This document shows, piece after piece, positions 16,025 to 25,251 of a DNA stretch of 64,000 nt (positions are counted from its first letter, which is position 1; every line of letters begins with the position of its first letter). The stretch lies in contig CAZUDI010000006.1 in assembly GCA_964618975.1 (NCBI GenBank), positions 1-64,000 of the forward strand, written 5' to 3'. Source of the DNA: CAZUDI01 sp964618975. GTDB lineage: Bacteria > Desulfobacterota > Desulfomonilia > UBA1062. The position numbers and the translations under genes are program-made. The notes beneath the pieces are model-generated. The model was not told the DNA's origin. It saw only the letters and a program-made list of their open reading frames with translations, and ran no database searches.

Positions 16025-16912
16025 CTACCAGTGGGGCTGGTTGCCCATGCGGTGGCCCATGACCTCGAGGGTGTCCATGACCACGACGAAGGCGTCGGGA
16101 TCGATGGCGCGGATGAGGTTCTTGAGTTGGGGCAGGTCCTGGAAGGCGATCACGGTGTAGAGGATGTTCTTGGTGCCGCCGGAATAGGCGCCGCGACCCT
16201 CGATGATAGTGAGGCCGCGTCTTTCCTTGCGCAGGATCCCGCGGGCGATCTCGGGCCACTTCTCCGAGATGATCAGGATCGACTTGCGCTTGGAGAGCCC
16301 GGTGACCACCAGGTTCATGAAGTTGGCGCTCACATAGAGATAGACAAGGGTATACAGCGCCCCGTCCAGGGTGAAAAGAATGGCCGCCGCACACAGGATG
16401 ACGCTGTTGAAGGTCAGGGTGGTGTTGCCCACCCGGATGGAATAGAGCTTGAGGAGGATCACGGAGAGGATGTCGGTCCCGCCGGCCGATCCGAGAGAGC
16501 GCAGGATGATGCCGCTGCCGGAGCCGACGATGATGCCCGCCAGGAGTGCCGCCAGAATCGGATCATTGACCTCGATGCGCACGTGCACCACCTGCATGGT
16601 GAGGGAAAAGATCAGCATGCCGGCCAGGCTGTAGAAGAAGAAGCGCCGTCCCACCAATTTCCAGCCCATGAGGAACACAGGGATGTTGATCACGAAGTAG
16701 ATCAGCCCCAGAGGCAGCCGGGGATCGAGGTAATGGATGATGAGCGCCAGGCCGGTGAATCCGCCGCTGAGGAAATGCTGGGGAATCAGAATCCCGTTGA
16801 TGGCCAGGGCGCACAACAGGCTGCCCGCGAATATGAGCAGGATGTTCCAGGCCAGCTCCAACCACTTCGTGCGTGCCCCTTTGACCGTCGGGTTGTGCGT
16901 GGGTGTCTCCAT
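16025..16912 (-). CDS. YitT family membrane protein (DUF161 + DUF2179)
   Basis: 295 residues. Five or six transmembrane helices occupy residues about 17-190, with the family pattern LCALAINGILIPQHFLSGGFTGLALI and GSGSGIILRSLGSAGGTDIL. A C-terminal soluble domain (about 205-290) contains RGLTIIEGRGAYSGGTKNILYTVI, the DUF2179 ferredoxin-like fold. Function unproven in the family. GGAGG precedes the ATG. The minus-strand neighbours (CorA, glycosyltransferase, MscS) are all envelope-linked. Confidence 0.88.
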   Translation of the reverse strand: METPTHNPTVKGARTKWLELAWNILLIFAGSLLCALAINGILIPQHFLSGGFTGLALIIHYLDPRLPLGLIYFVINIPVFLMGWKLVGRRFFFYSLAGMLIFSLTMQVVHVRIEVNDPILAALLAGIIVGSGSGIILRSLGSAGGTDILSVILLKLYSIRVGNTTLTFNSVILCAAAILFTLDGALYTLVYLYVSANFMNLVVTGLSKRKSILIISEKWPEIARGILRKERRGLTIIEGRGAYSGGTKNILYTVIAFQDLPQLKNLIRAIDPDAFVVVMDTLEVMGHRMGNQPHW

Positions 16913-17109
16913 AGCCCCTCCTGGAACCCTACCATAACATCAAAACCTGCCTTGAAGAAACCCCCCGGCCGCACACCGGTCAGGCATACGCCGGTGTGCA
17001 GGCCGTTTGTCCCCTCACGGACGATGGACAGTCCTCTCACCTGTTGATTACGCATTTATTCATTACCCGGATGGTTACCCGGACGGCGAGGTGCAACCCA
17101 CAGGCGGAC

Positions 17110-18360
17110 CTATTCGGAAGGGGCCTTCTTCTCCCAGACCTCCAGCAGGTAGTCCTTGTGGTCTTCGAAACAGGCCGCCTGCTCCTCCACGAGGGCCTCG
17201 GCCTGTTCCGAACTCATGTCGCGCGACTGGTTTACGAAAGAGGCCACGCGCGCATAGTAGAGGGGCACCACCACATCGATGAGCTTGTTGCGGTTCTTCT
17301 GCCAGGCATGGAAGGTCGCGGCCAGCTCGTAGAGGATCATGACCCAGGTCTCCAGCGGAAAGGCGAAGGCCTCCCGCTCGATGGTGGAGGCCTTCTCGAT
17401 CTGAGCGAAACAGCTGGGCGAAAAGAGTTCGCGCCACAGGGCGCCGAACTGCTGATAGCCGATGCGGAAGTTCTCCAGCATGGCGTCCAGGTTCACCCGC
17501 ACCGGCTCGGGCTCGGTGAAGCCCTCCATGCCGAAGGTCTCCACCGCGGTGCTCTCGCGGACCCCTTTCCAGTGCGGCTCGTAGATTTCCATGAGATAGA
17601 AGAGGGTCCAGAGGACCTGGCGGAACATAGGCCCCAGCTGGAGCGAGGGGTCCTTGACGTCGTGTACCTTGACCCCCAGGTTGGACTGGCAGAGGCGGAA
17701 GCCGTTGGTGATGGCCGAGGTGGTCATCCAGATGTCGATGCCGAAGCGGGCCACATCCGTATCCCACACGCGCTGCTCGGTATAGAACTTGGCCACGTCG
17801 GCGGAGAAGGCGAAATCGCCGCCGATAGGCTGGCGGATTCGCCGGCCGTAGAGGGCGCGGGTGAGGTTGTAGACGATGTTGTTCGTGATGGTGCCGTCGT
17901 ACTTGTGCCGCATATAGACGGGGGAGACGAACTGGTAGCCCCGCTCGAGCACCGGGTCGAGCAGGTAGGCGACCCAGTCCGAGGTGATGCTGCGCAGGTC
18001 GGAGTCCACCACGGCGCAGGCCTTGACATCCAGTCTGAGGGCCGCCTCGAAGATGGAGCGCAGGGCCGTGCCCTTGCCCCCGGGTCCGCGGTAGATGGAG
18101 ACGATCTTCTCCTGCCAGGGCTTGATCTGAAACTCTTTGGCCACCTCGCGCGTGTCGTCGGTGGAGCCCCCGTCCGCCACCAGGATGACGCTGCGGGTAT
18201 GTTTGTAACGGTTCGCCAGGCCGTGGGTGACCATCTGGATCACGTGCTCGATGGTGGTCTCGTTGTTGTAGCAGGGAATGCCGATGAGGATGTCGGCACT
18301 CTCAATCTCTTCGATACGCTTGCCCGTATAGCCGCGCAGCGCAGTATTGTAACCGGCCAT
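17110..18360 (-). CDS. GT-A glycosyltransferase, glucosyl-3-phosphoglycerate synthase-like
   Basis: 416 residues from the ATG at 18360, preceded by GGGGGG. The N-terminal half is GT-A: ILIGIPCYNNETTIEHVIQ, VADGGSTDDT, GPGGKGTALR and the metal-binding VVDSDLRS (DSD). Residues about 150-200 (QPIGGDFAFSAD, FGIDIWMTTSAI) resemble GT81-type glucosyl-3-phosphoglycerate synthases rather than ordinary GT2 enzymes. The C-terminal half is helical with no membrane segment. Such enzymes make glucosylglycerate or mannosylglycerate-type solutes. No phosphatase partner is next to it, so substrate assignment is weak. Confidence 0.65.
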   Translation of the reverse strand: MAGYNTALRGYTGKRIEEIESADILIGIPCYNNETTIEHVIQMVTHGLANRYKHTRSVILVADGGSTDDTREVAKEFQIKPWQEKIVSIYRGPGGKGTALRSIFEAALRLDVKACAVVDSDLRSITSDWVAYLLDPVLERGYQFVSPVYMRHKYDGTITNNIVYNLTRALYGRRIRQPIGGDFAFSADVAKFYTEQRVWDTDVARFGIDIWMTTSAITNGFRLCQSNLGVKVHDVKDPSLQLGPMFRQVLWTLFYLMEIYEPHWKGVRESTAVETFGMEGFTEPEPVRVNLDAMLENFRIGYQQFGALWRELFSPSCFAQIEKASTIEREAFAFPLETWVMILYELAATFHAWQKNRNKLIDVVVPLYYARVASFVNQSRDMSSEQAEALVEEQAACFEDHKDYLLEVWEKKAPSE

Positions 18361-18473
18361 ATCCCCCCCCTTATCCCGAAAACGACGTCCACCTTGAATG
18401 ACATCGTTCCTGATTTCTCCATAATAGGCCGGCCCCTTAAGAGAATCAAGCGCGGCAGATCCGCGCGGCCGGG

Positions 18474-19538
18474 CTAGAGCCAGTGCCTCCTGCGGAAAAA
18501 AAACACCATGGCCACACCCACGGTCAGCATGCACCCGAGGAGCACGGGATAGCCCCACCGCCAGCCGAGCTCGGGCATGTACTGGAAATTCATGCCGTAG
18601 ATCCCGGCGATGAAGGTCAGCGGGATGAAGATGGAGGCAAAAATAGTGAGCACCTTCATGACCTCGTTCATGCGGTTGCTGACCGTGGAGAGATAGAGCT
18701 CGAGCTGTCCGGCGATAAGCTCCCGGTAGATTTCGGTCGTGTCCACGACCTGGATGATATGGTCATAGACATCGCGAAGATAGATCCTGGTCTTGTCGGC
18801 GATGAGCCCGGAATCACCGCGCTCGAGCACGTAGAGCACATCCCTGAGTGGCCAGAGGTTCCTCCGATAGAACAGCGTATCGTTCTTCAGGCGGTGGATG
18901 GCCGCCAGGGTATCCACCGTGGGGTTGTCCAGCAGCTCGCCTTCGGTGGCCTCGATGGCCTCCTCCAGGTCCTCCAGAATCGGAAAGTAGTGGTCCACCA
19001 CAGCATCGATCAGGGCATAGGCCAGATAGTCGGCGCCCTGGGTGCGGATCAGGCCCCTGCTGGTGCGGATGCGCTCACGCACACTCTCGAAGACATCCGT
19101 ACCGCTCTCCTGGAAGGTGATGACATATCCGCGCCCGAGCACCAGGCTCACCTGCTCGGCACACACCTCGCCCTCCTGCCCTCCCGGGTAGAGCATCTTG
19201 AAGACGAGGAAGAGATATTCGCCATGATCCTCGAGCTTGGGCCGCTGGGAGGTGTTCAGGATGTCCTCGATCAGTAGGGGATGGACCCCGAAGGGCCCTG
19301 CCACGCCCCTTACGACCTCGGTTTCGTGCAGCCCCTTGACGTCGATCCAGCGCACTCCCTCGACATCCTGTGGCCTTGCGAGCGTCTCGAGTTCGGTCAC
19401 GGCCTGCTCACTGATCTCATGTTGTGCATAATCGATCAGGGTGACCATCGTCTCAGCGAGCTTGCGCTCACCGATATGCACCAACGCGCCCGGGGGCAGG
19501 CCAGCCTTCATCGATACCCTGTGCATCACCTTCTGCAT
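18474..19538 (-). CDS. corA: CorA-type magnesium/cobalt transporter
   Basis: 354 residues. A large N-terminal cytoplasmic domain with the long helices of CorA is followed by two C-terminal transmembrane helices. The signature GMN lies in IAGIYGMNFQYMPELGW, and the chain ends FFFRRRHWL, the usual basic tail. The family forms pentameric Mg2+ channels gated by cytoplasmic Mg2+. GGAGGG lies directly before the ATG at 19538. It is divergent from the SLC12-like gene and separated from the glycosyltransferase by 113 bases. Confidence 0.95.
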   Translation of the reverse strand: MQKVMHRVSMKAGLPPGALVHIGERKLAETMVTLIDYAQHEISEQAVTELETLARPQDVEGVRWIDVKGLHETEVVRGVAGPFGVHPLLIEDILNTSQRPKLEDHGEYLFLVFKMLYPGGQEGEVCAEQVSLVLGRGYVITFQESGTDVFESVRERIRTSRGLIRTQGADYLAYALIDAVVDHYFPILEDLEEAIEATEGELLDNPTVDTLAAIHRLKNDTLFYRRNLWPLRDVLYVLERGDSGLIADKTRIYLRDVYDHIIQVVDTTEIYRELIAGQLELYLSTVSNRMNEVMKVLTIFASIFIPLTFIAGIYGMNFQYMPELGWRWGYPVLLGCMLTVGVAMVFFFRRRHWL

Positions 19539-19963
19539 GGACCCTCCTGTCAGCGCATCACCCCGGAACGCCGCCCTTCCAACTCCGGGGACCAGCTGAA
19601 GCCGCTCGTAAAGGACCAGGCGGCCCTCTTCAAGGATTGCATGACAACCTCAGCACCAGTGTACCATCCTGTGCCCCGCAAGGGAAGCCCCCATGCTTGA
19701 GCCCCGGGGCTGACCCCCACCCCCTGACGGGGAATGTGTGCAAGAGCGAATCATGAGCATGAACCCCGGGGCAGGCCCTGGACCCTCCTTGTCGCCGCAA
19801 GCGGCGGGGGAATGCGACCCGCAAGCGATTTAAATTCTCTTTCTGCCATGGTCAATCCCATGTATCATAGGCCAAGCCCTGAGTGACGAGGCCATCGGTA
19901 CCCCCTGCAGGGCCCCGGCCCACCGAACCAAGGGCGCACAGGCAACTGCACATAGGGGTATTT
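19539..19963. other. Divergent intergenic region with a repeat copy
   Basis: 425 bases between corA and the SLC12-like gene. The only structured element is repeat copy 3. An open frame from a GTG at 19883 would extend the transporter N-terminally by 27 Pro/Arg-rich residues and is judged noncoding. Confidence 0.4.
19747..19836 (+). repeat. Dispersed two-hairpin repeat, copy 3
   Basis: CATGAACCCCGGGGC, a GGGC...GCCC hairpin, CGCCGCAAGCGGCGGGGGAA and a tail diverging to GACCCGCAAGCGATTTAAA. It keeps both hairpins while the bases differ from the other copies. Confidence 0.75.
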
Positions 19964-22603
19964 ATGGACACGAACGATCAGGCACCCGTCCAGAAACGCG
20001 ACCCTGCCGGCAGGCTCGGGACCTTTGCCGGGGTCTTCACCCCGAGCATCCTTACCATCCTCGGGATCATCCTGTTCATGAGACTGGGTTATGTCGTCGG
20101 TCAGGCCGGATTCGTGCAGGCGCTGTTCATCATCGCCCTGGCCAACAGCATCTCCCTCCTGACCACCTTCTCACTGGCGGCCATCGCCACGAATTACCGT
20201 GTAAAAGGCGGCGGCGACTACTATCTCATCTCCCGCACGCTGGGACTCGAGTTCGGTGGGGCCATAGGTACCGTCCTCTTCCTGGCCCAGACGATCTCCA
20301 TTGCCTTCTACGCCATCGGCTTCGGCGAGGCCGTGGCGTTCATGCTGTCGCTCTCTTCCGTGCAGGCGCCCCGCCTCATCGCCTGGGCCGCCACCGGTCT
20401 GCTCTTCATCCTAGCCTGGATGGGCGCGGACTGGGCCACCCGCTTCCAGTATGTGGTCATGGCCGCCCTGGGGTTCGCCCTGCTCTCCTTCATGATCGGC
20501 GGGCTCAACACCTTCGACCTGACCACCCTCAAGGGCAACCTCACCCCGAGCAGAGACGCCCCCGAGTTCTGGCTCCTGTTCGCCATCTTCTTCCCGGCGG
20601 TAACCGGCTTCACCCAGGGGGTCAGCATGTCCGGTGACCTGAAGGACCCGGGCCGCGCACTGCCCCGGGGCACCTTCGCGGCGGTTATCCTCTCCCTACT
20701 GATCTATCTGGCATCCGCCCTCCTCCTGGCGGGCTGTCTGCCGCAGGCGACCCTCGTCGGCGACTACGCCGCCATGAAACGCGTGGCCACCTTCGGAATC
20801 CTCATCAACGTCGGGGTAATTGCCGCCACCCTCTCCTCGGCCATGGCCTCCTTCATGGGCGCCCCGCGCATCCTCCAGTCCATGGGACGCGACAAGATCT
20901 TTCCCGGCCTGTCCTTCTTTGCCAGGGGATCCGACGAAGCCGGAAATCCGCGCCGGGGGGTCGTCCTGTGCGCCGGCATCGCCGGCACCACCATTGCCCT
21001 GGGCAACCTCAATATCATTGCGCCCGTGGTTTCCATGTTCTTTCTGATCTCCTACGGGCTGTTGAACTATGCCACTTACTATGAGATCCGAAGCTCGAGC
21101 CCTTCCTTCCGGCCGCGCTTCACCTTTTTTGACAAGCGCCTGAGCCTGGCGGGGGCGCTGGGGTCCTTCGGTATCATGCTGGCCATCGATTTCACCGCCG
21201 CCGTTCTGGCATTGTGTGTCCTTTTCGTCATCTACCAGTACCTCAAGCGCTCAGAGCATCTTCCCCGCTGGGCTGACAGCAGCCGTTCCTTCCATCTGCA
21301 GCAGGTCCGGGACCATATCCGGGCCGCCGCCTCCGAGCAGGAACACCCGCGGGACTGGCGGCCTTTCCTGCTGGCGTTTTCCGACGAACCCCACCGCCGA
21401 CGCCAACTGCTGCAGTTCGCCGCCTGGCTTGAGGGGGGGAGCGGCATTACCACGGCGGTGCGCATCATCGAGGGTGACGGGGTAAGGATGCTCAAGCTCA
21501 GGGCCGAGGCCGAAGAAGAGCTGCGGCGCGATATCGAGCAGCAGGGTCTTTCCGCCTTCCCCCTGGTGGTGGCGGCGCCTCAGGCGCAACAGGCACTCCA
21601 CACCCTGATCCAGGGATACGGAATCGGCCCGCTCAAGGTGAACACCGCCCTCCTCAACTGGCTCGAACCCTCACCTTTCGGCATCTCCACTGTGCGCGAG
21701 CTCAGATACGGGCAGTCCCTGAGGACGGCCTTCCGTCTCGGCTGCAACCTGATCATACTTGACGCCACAGAGGAAGAATGGCTGTCCCTCGAGACGCTCT
21801 CCGCCGGGAAGCGCCGTATTGACGTCTGGTGGCAGGGCGATGCCACGAGTCGCCTGATGCTGTTGCTGGCATACCTCATGACCCGCTCCGACGACTGGGA
21901 GCAGGCCTCCATACGCATGCTCGCCTTCTCCCGCGACGACAAGCCCCCGCAGGGGACGCAGCGCTGCATGCCGGCTGAACCCCTTGACGGAACACCCGCC
22001 CCGGGGCGCGACGGTGCCCCGACAGAAACCCTCACCCGCTGCCTCGACGAGATGCTCAACGACATCCGCATCCAGGCCCACACCGAGATCGTCCTGCAGG
22101 CCTCTCCCGAGGATGTCCTGCGTCTCTCGGCCGATGCCGCACTGGTCATGCTGCCCTTGCGCCTGTACGCCCACCAGCCGCTGGATCCCTTCGGCGGGCC
22201 GCTCGATGAACTGCTCGCGAGACTGCCGATTACAGCCCTGGTACTGGCGGCCGAGGATGTCGATCTGGAAGCCGGCCCCGAGGACGAGCACGCCACCAGG
22301 CGCGCGAACGCCCTGGACAAACTCAAGGCTGCCTCCAAGCGCGAAAAACTGGCCGAAAGAGAGGCCCTTACGGCTGCTCAGAACGCCGAGGAAAGGATCC
22401 ACTCCCTGCAGGACGCGATGCTTTCCGCCCCCGACGAGGAGCACAGACAACAGGCCGAAAAAGAGGCCCTTGCGGCGGCCGAATTCGCACGCAGTGCCGC
22501 CCGCAAGGCGGCCAAGGCCAAGGCCAAACACGAGGCGGCTATCGAAGAGGCCCGTGCCCTAGGCGTGTATGCACCCGAGGGGGAACCCCGCACGGACGAA
22601 TAA
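19964..22603 (+). CDS. SLC12-type cation-chloride / amino-acid permease
   Basis: 879 residues from the ATG at 19964 (AGGGG 5 bases upstream). Residues about 15-440 hold 12 transmembrane helices, with the APC-fold start GTFAGVFTPSILTILGIILF and GGDYYLISRTLGLEFGGAIG, as in bacterial homologues of Na-K-Cl and K-Cl cotransporters. A soluble domain of about 330 residues follows. The final 110 or so residues are almost pure Ala/Glu/Lys/Arg helix (EAEEALRRDIEQQ-type composition, then KAAKAKAKHEAA) and should form a coiled coil. Transported ion or amino acid unknown. Confidence 0.8.
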   Translation: MDTNDQAPVQKRDPAGRLGTFAGVFTPSILTILGIILFMRLGYVVGQAGFVQALFIIALANSISLLTTFSLAAIATNYRVKGGGDYYLISRTLGLEFGGAIGTVLFLAQTISIAFYAIGFGEAVAFMLSLSSVQAPRLIAWAATGLLFILAWMGADWATRFQYVVMAALGFALLSFMIGGLNTFDLTTLKGNLTPSRDAPEFWLLFAIFFPAVTGFTQGVSMSGDLKDPGRALPRGTFAAVILSLLIYLASALLLAGCLPQATLVGDYAAMKRVATFGILINVGVIAATLSSAMASFMGAPRILQSMGRDKIFPGLSFFARGSDEAGNPRRGVVLCAGIAGTTIALGNLNIIAPVVSMFFLISYGLLNYATYYEIRSSSPSFRPRFTFFDKRLSLAGALGSFGIMLAIDFTAAVLALCVLFVIYQYLKRSEHLPRWADSSRSFHLQQVRDHIRAAASEQEHPRDWRPFLLAFSDEPHRRRQLLQFAAWLEGGSGITTAVRIIEGDGVRMLKLRAEAEEELRRDIEQQGLSAFPLVVAAPQAQQALHTLIQGYGIGPLKVNTALLNWLEPSPFGISTVRELRYGQSLRTAFRLGCNLIILDATEEEWLSLETLSAGKRRIDVWWQGDATSRLMLLLAYLMTRSDDWEQASIRMLAFSRDDKPPQGTQRCMPAEPLDGTPAPGRDGAPTETLTRCLDEMLNDIRIQAHTEIVLQASPEDVLRLSADAALVMLPLRLYAHQPLDPFGGPLDELLARLPITALVLAAEDVDLEAGPEDEHATRRANALDKLKAASKREKLAEREALTAAQNAEERIHSLQDAMLSAPDEEHRQQAEKEALAAAEFARSAARKAAKAKAKHEAAIEEARALGVYAPEGEPRTDE

Positions 22604-22667
22604 CGCCACTTACGCGCGCGGTGGGCCGGTGGCCTGGATCACCGATCGGCGTCGCGCGCGGGTGCAG

Positions 22668-23027
22668 CTAGGGCTGGGCCGGGGTCTGGCTGTCGATTTC
22701 CTCCGTCTGCTCGTCCTTCGTCCAGGGATTTTCTTCCCCGCGCTCACCCTCCTCAGGCATGAGGGTATAGGAGGTCGCCACAAAGGAAAGCATGCCGCCT
22801 TCCTCGCGCATATCGCCCTTCAGCATAACCCGCAGCCCGTCGAGCTCGGCGAGTTCTTCCGCCAGGTCGGTGGGGGCCAGATCGATCACCTCGCCCTCAT
22901 CGGTGACAAATTCGTAGCCCCCGTAGATCGTTCCCACGAGGGTCTTGTCTGCCGACAGGGCGGCCGGGACCAGCAGACCCACCAGGAGCAGCGCGCCCCC
23001 CAGGGCGCATACAAACGTCCTGAACAT
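22668..23027 (-). CDS. Small exported protein, function unknown
   Basis: 119 residues. A strong signal peptide (MFRTFVCALGGALLLVGLL, cleavage about residue 25 at ALSA) precedes a small beta-rich domain (KTLVGTIYGGYEFVTDEG, GLRVMLKGDM). The size and pattern suggest a periplasmic OB-like fold. The acidic, Pro-containing tail is probably disordered. GAGGAGGA precedes the ATG. It is convergent with the SLC12-like gene. Confidence 0.65.
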   Translation of the reverse strand: MFRTFVCALGGALLLVGLLVPAALSADKTLVGTIYGGYEFVTDEGEVIDLAPTDLAEELAELDGLRVMLKGDMREEGGMLSFVATSYTLMPEEGERGEENPWTKDEQTEEIDSQTPAQP

Positions 23028-23188
23028 GCCTTATTCCTCCTCATTGATTGTGGATAGTGGACGTGCATAGCACGGATCACGCTTCCGTAAGGGATACAGC
23101 AATTCACATGCCAGGCGTATTGTATTATGTTTTCATTGCACAAATTGCCGACATCCGCCGCATATCGGAATCGTGAGTTCCGCTATTG

Positions 23189-24619
23189 TCAGTTGCCATA
23201 GCCCGGCTTGAGGGCATGAGGGGTCTTGAACTGCTCCTTGTGCAGGCCGTGCTTGATCATCAGCTTGTGCAGCTGCCGCGGGGTCACCCCGGCGGTTAGT
23301 GCCGAGCTCTTGATGCGGCCGTGATTCACGGTCAGGAGCTCCCGCAGGTAGCAGCGCTCCACCTCCTCGACGGCCAGGCGGCGCACCTCGGCCAGGCCCA
23401 GCGTGGGATTGACGCAGAAGGCCGGAAGGGGGGCCTCGGCGTCGAACAATTCGGCCGCGAAGCTCGATCGTCCAAGTGTGGTCGAGGATTCCAGGATATA
23501 GGCCCTTTCTACCACATTCTCGAGCTCGCGGATGTTTCCGGGCCAGGGATAGCGCCGGAGGGCCTCCATGACCTCGGGCTGAATCCGCCGGATCCCCTTG
23601 CCATACTCCCGGTTCATACGTCCGAGGAACACCTCCACCAGGAGCCCCAGATCCTCGATGCGTTCCCGAAGAGGCGGCAACTCCACCGGAAAGACATCCA
23701 GCCGGTAATAGAGATCGCGGCGGAAAAGCCCCCGCTCGGAGAGCCCCTTAAGATCGGTGTTGGTGGCCGCGATGACCCGCGCCTGCGTCTGAATGACCTC
23801 CTCGCCCCCCAGCCGCCGGAAGGTCCCCTCCTGGAGGACCTCGAGCAGCTTGATCTGGGCTGCATGACTCATGGTGCCGATCTCGTCCAGGAAGACCGTG
23901 CCGTTGCGGGCCACCTCGAACTTCCCCAGACGGCGCCTGACGGCCCCGGTGAAGGCCCCCTTTTCGTGCCCGAAGAGCTCGCTCTCCAGCAGGGTGTCCG
24001 GAATGGCACCGCAGTGCACACTGATGAAGGGCGCGTCTTTACGGTTGCTGAGACGGTGGATCATGGTGGCCAGCAGGCTCTTGCCGGTGCCGGTCTCGCC
24101 GTTGAGCAGCACGGTGCTGCGCGTAGGGGCCACGGAACGGACCTTATCCAGCACGGCCCGCATGAGCGGGCTCTCGGTGTGCAGCCCCGCCAGATCATCA
24201 CCCTGCCAGCACTGATTGCGCAGGTAATCGAGTTCGCTCTCCGCCACCCGGGACTCATAGGTCGTCCGCATCACGTAGCGGACCTCCTCCACATCGATGG
24301 GATAGGTCAGGTAGTTGCCGGCCCCGGCCTTGACCGCCATGACCGCCTCGCGGATGAATTCGGGGGACGACATGACGATGATGTCCGCCGTGGGAAAGAT
24401 GCGGTAGAAGTCGTTGAGCGCCTCCTGGTAAGAGGTGGCGGCCTGGGGGTCCTTGAGGATGTCCACCTCGATAAAGAGGAACTCGTAGCGTTTGCGCTGG
24501 AAGCGCGCCAGGCACTCGGAATGGTCCGTGACGGTTTCGAGGGTGTATTCGGGCCCGATGCCCGAACGCAGAGACCTTCCCACCTGAGGCGCATGTGCAG
24601 CGACCAGGACCCTCTTCAT
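23189..24619 (-). CDS. Sigma-54-dependent activator with a degenerate receiver domain
   Basis: 476 residues. Residues 1-115 have a receiver fold with an Asp at 53 (FLFIEVDIL). The acidic pocket is replaced by AAHAPQ, and the conserved Lys near the end of the domain is lost (NYLTYPIDV), so normal phosphotransfer is doubtful. The AAA+ domain (about 135-375) has GETGTGKS at 164-171, the sigma-54 contact loop GAFTGA at 211-216 and FLDEIGTM (Walker B). A C-terminal Fis-type HTH (about 425-465) follows. The start at 24619 has GAAAGG upstream. It should open sigma-54 promoters; targets unknown. Confidence 0.88.
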   Translation of the reverse strand: MKRVLVAAHAPQVGRSLRSGIGPEYTLETVTDHSECLARFQRKRYEFLFIEVDILKDPQAATSYQEALNDFYRIFPTADIIVMSSPEFIREAVMAVKAGAGNYLTYPIDVEEVRYVMRTTYESRVAESELDYLRNQCWQGDDLAGLHTESPLMRAVLDKVRSVAPTRSTVLLNGETGTGKSLLATMIHRLSNRKDAPFISVHCGAIPDTLLESELFGHEKGAFTGAVRRRLGKFEVARNGTVFLDEIGTMSHAAQIKLLEVLQEGTFRRLGGEEVIQTQARVIAATNTDLKGLSERGLFRRDLYYRLDVFPVELPPLRERIEDLGLLVEVFLGRMNREYGKGIRRIQPEVMEALRRYPWPGNIRELENVVERAYILESSTTLGRSSFAAELFDAEAPLPAFCVNPTLGLAEVRRLAVEEVERCYLRELLTVNHGRIKSSALTAGVTPRQLHKLMIKHGLHKEQFKTPHALKPGYGN

Positions 24620-25005
24620 ACACCTTTCACCCTCATGGCTCAGGGCACGCAACCGCATACAGGCGCATGTGTGTCAATGATCATCCCTCACGTATCTCTT
24701 AATACCATCCTGGCCGCTACTCTAGTGAATCGCCTCCCCTATTGCAATACAATTTACATGGGCCCCCGCCGTGCTTTGCGCCCGGCAGAAGCGTCCTTCC
24801 GGAGGGGATGGATCCCCGAGCAGACCCTTTACGCCACCTGCGGCGGGGGGGACGACACGCAGCGATGAAAGGGTTTCCGGTTGCAGCGAAAATCACCCGA
24901 CGCCACGACTGAAACGTGCTGGCACGAGTTTTCCATGTACCAGTCTTAAAAGATTCGTTCTCCCCCGGAATACCCCGGGGGAGAACGTGAGCGAGGCGCT
25001 CAGGC
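24620..25005. other. Divergent intergenic region with a leader hairpin
   Basis: 386 bases. The distinctive element is a perfect stem at 24957-24986 (GTTCTCCCCCGG...CCGGGGGAGAAC), without T-tract, close to the next start. TGGCACG at 24920 is a perfect sigma-54 -24 half, but the -12 half reads TTCCA instead of TTGCA. No gene seen in the rest. Confidence 0.4.
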
Positions 25006-25251
25006 ATGCGCGAAGAGTCCGGAATCACCACCCTCATGGGCATCGTGATCCCCTGCCAGTGGGACGATGACGGGAACGTGGTCCGCATCGCCCTCGCCAC
25101 GGCCGATGAGCGCGAATACGAGATCGTCCCCGATCGCATGGGGAGGGATCTGGTATCGCGTATCCGCTCCTCGGTCAGGGTCACGGGCAGGGTGGCCTCG
25201 CGGCACGGACGCGAGGTCATCACCGTGAAGACCTGCCGGGATCTGCCCTGA
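25006..25251 (+). CDS. Small beta-rich protein, function unknown
   Basis: 81 residues, charged and without a membrane segment: MGIVIPCQWDDDGNVVRIAL, EYEIVPDRMG, VRVTGRVASRHGREVITVK. The strand pattern and the ending VTGRV...ITVK suggest an OB-like barrel. An ATG at 25036 is an alternative start. It lies just downstream of a hairpin (24957-24986). No family assigned. Confidence 0.55.
   Translation: MREESGITTLMGIVIPCQWDDDGNVVRIALATADEREYEIVPDRMGRDLVSRIRSSVRVTGRVASRHGREVITVKTCRDLP

Noticed and set aside
24920..24935. Sigma-54 promoter TGGCACG-N4-TTCCA
   Set aside because: The -12 GC pair, the most conserved part, reads CC, so it is probably not functional.
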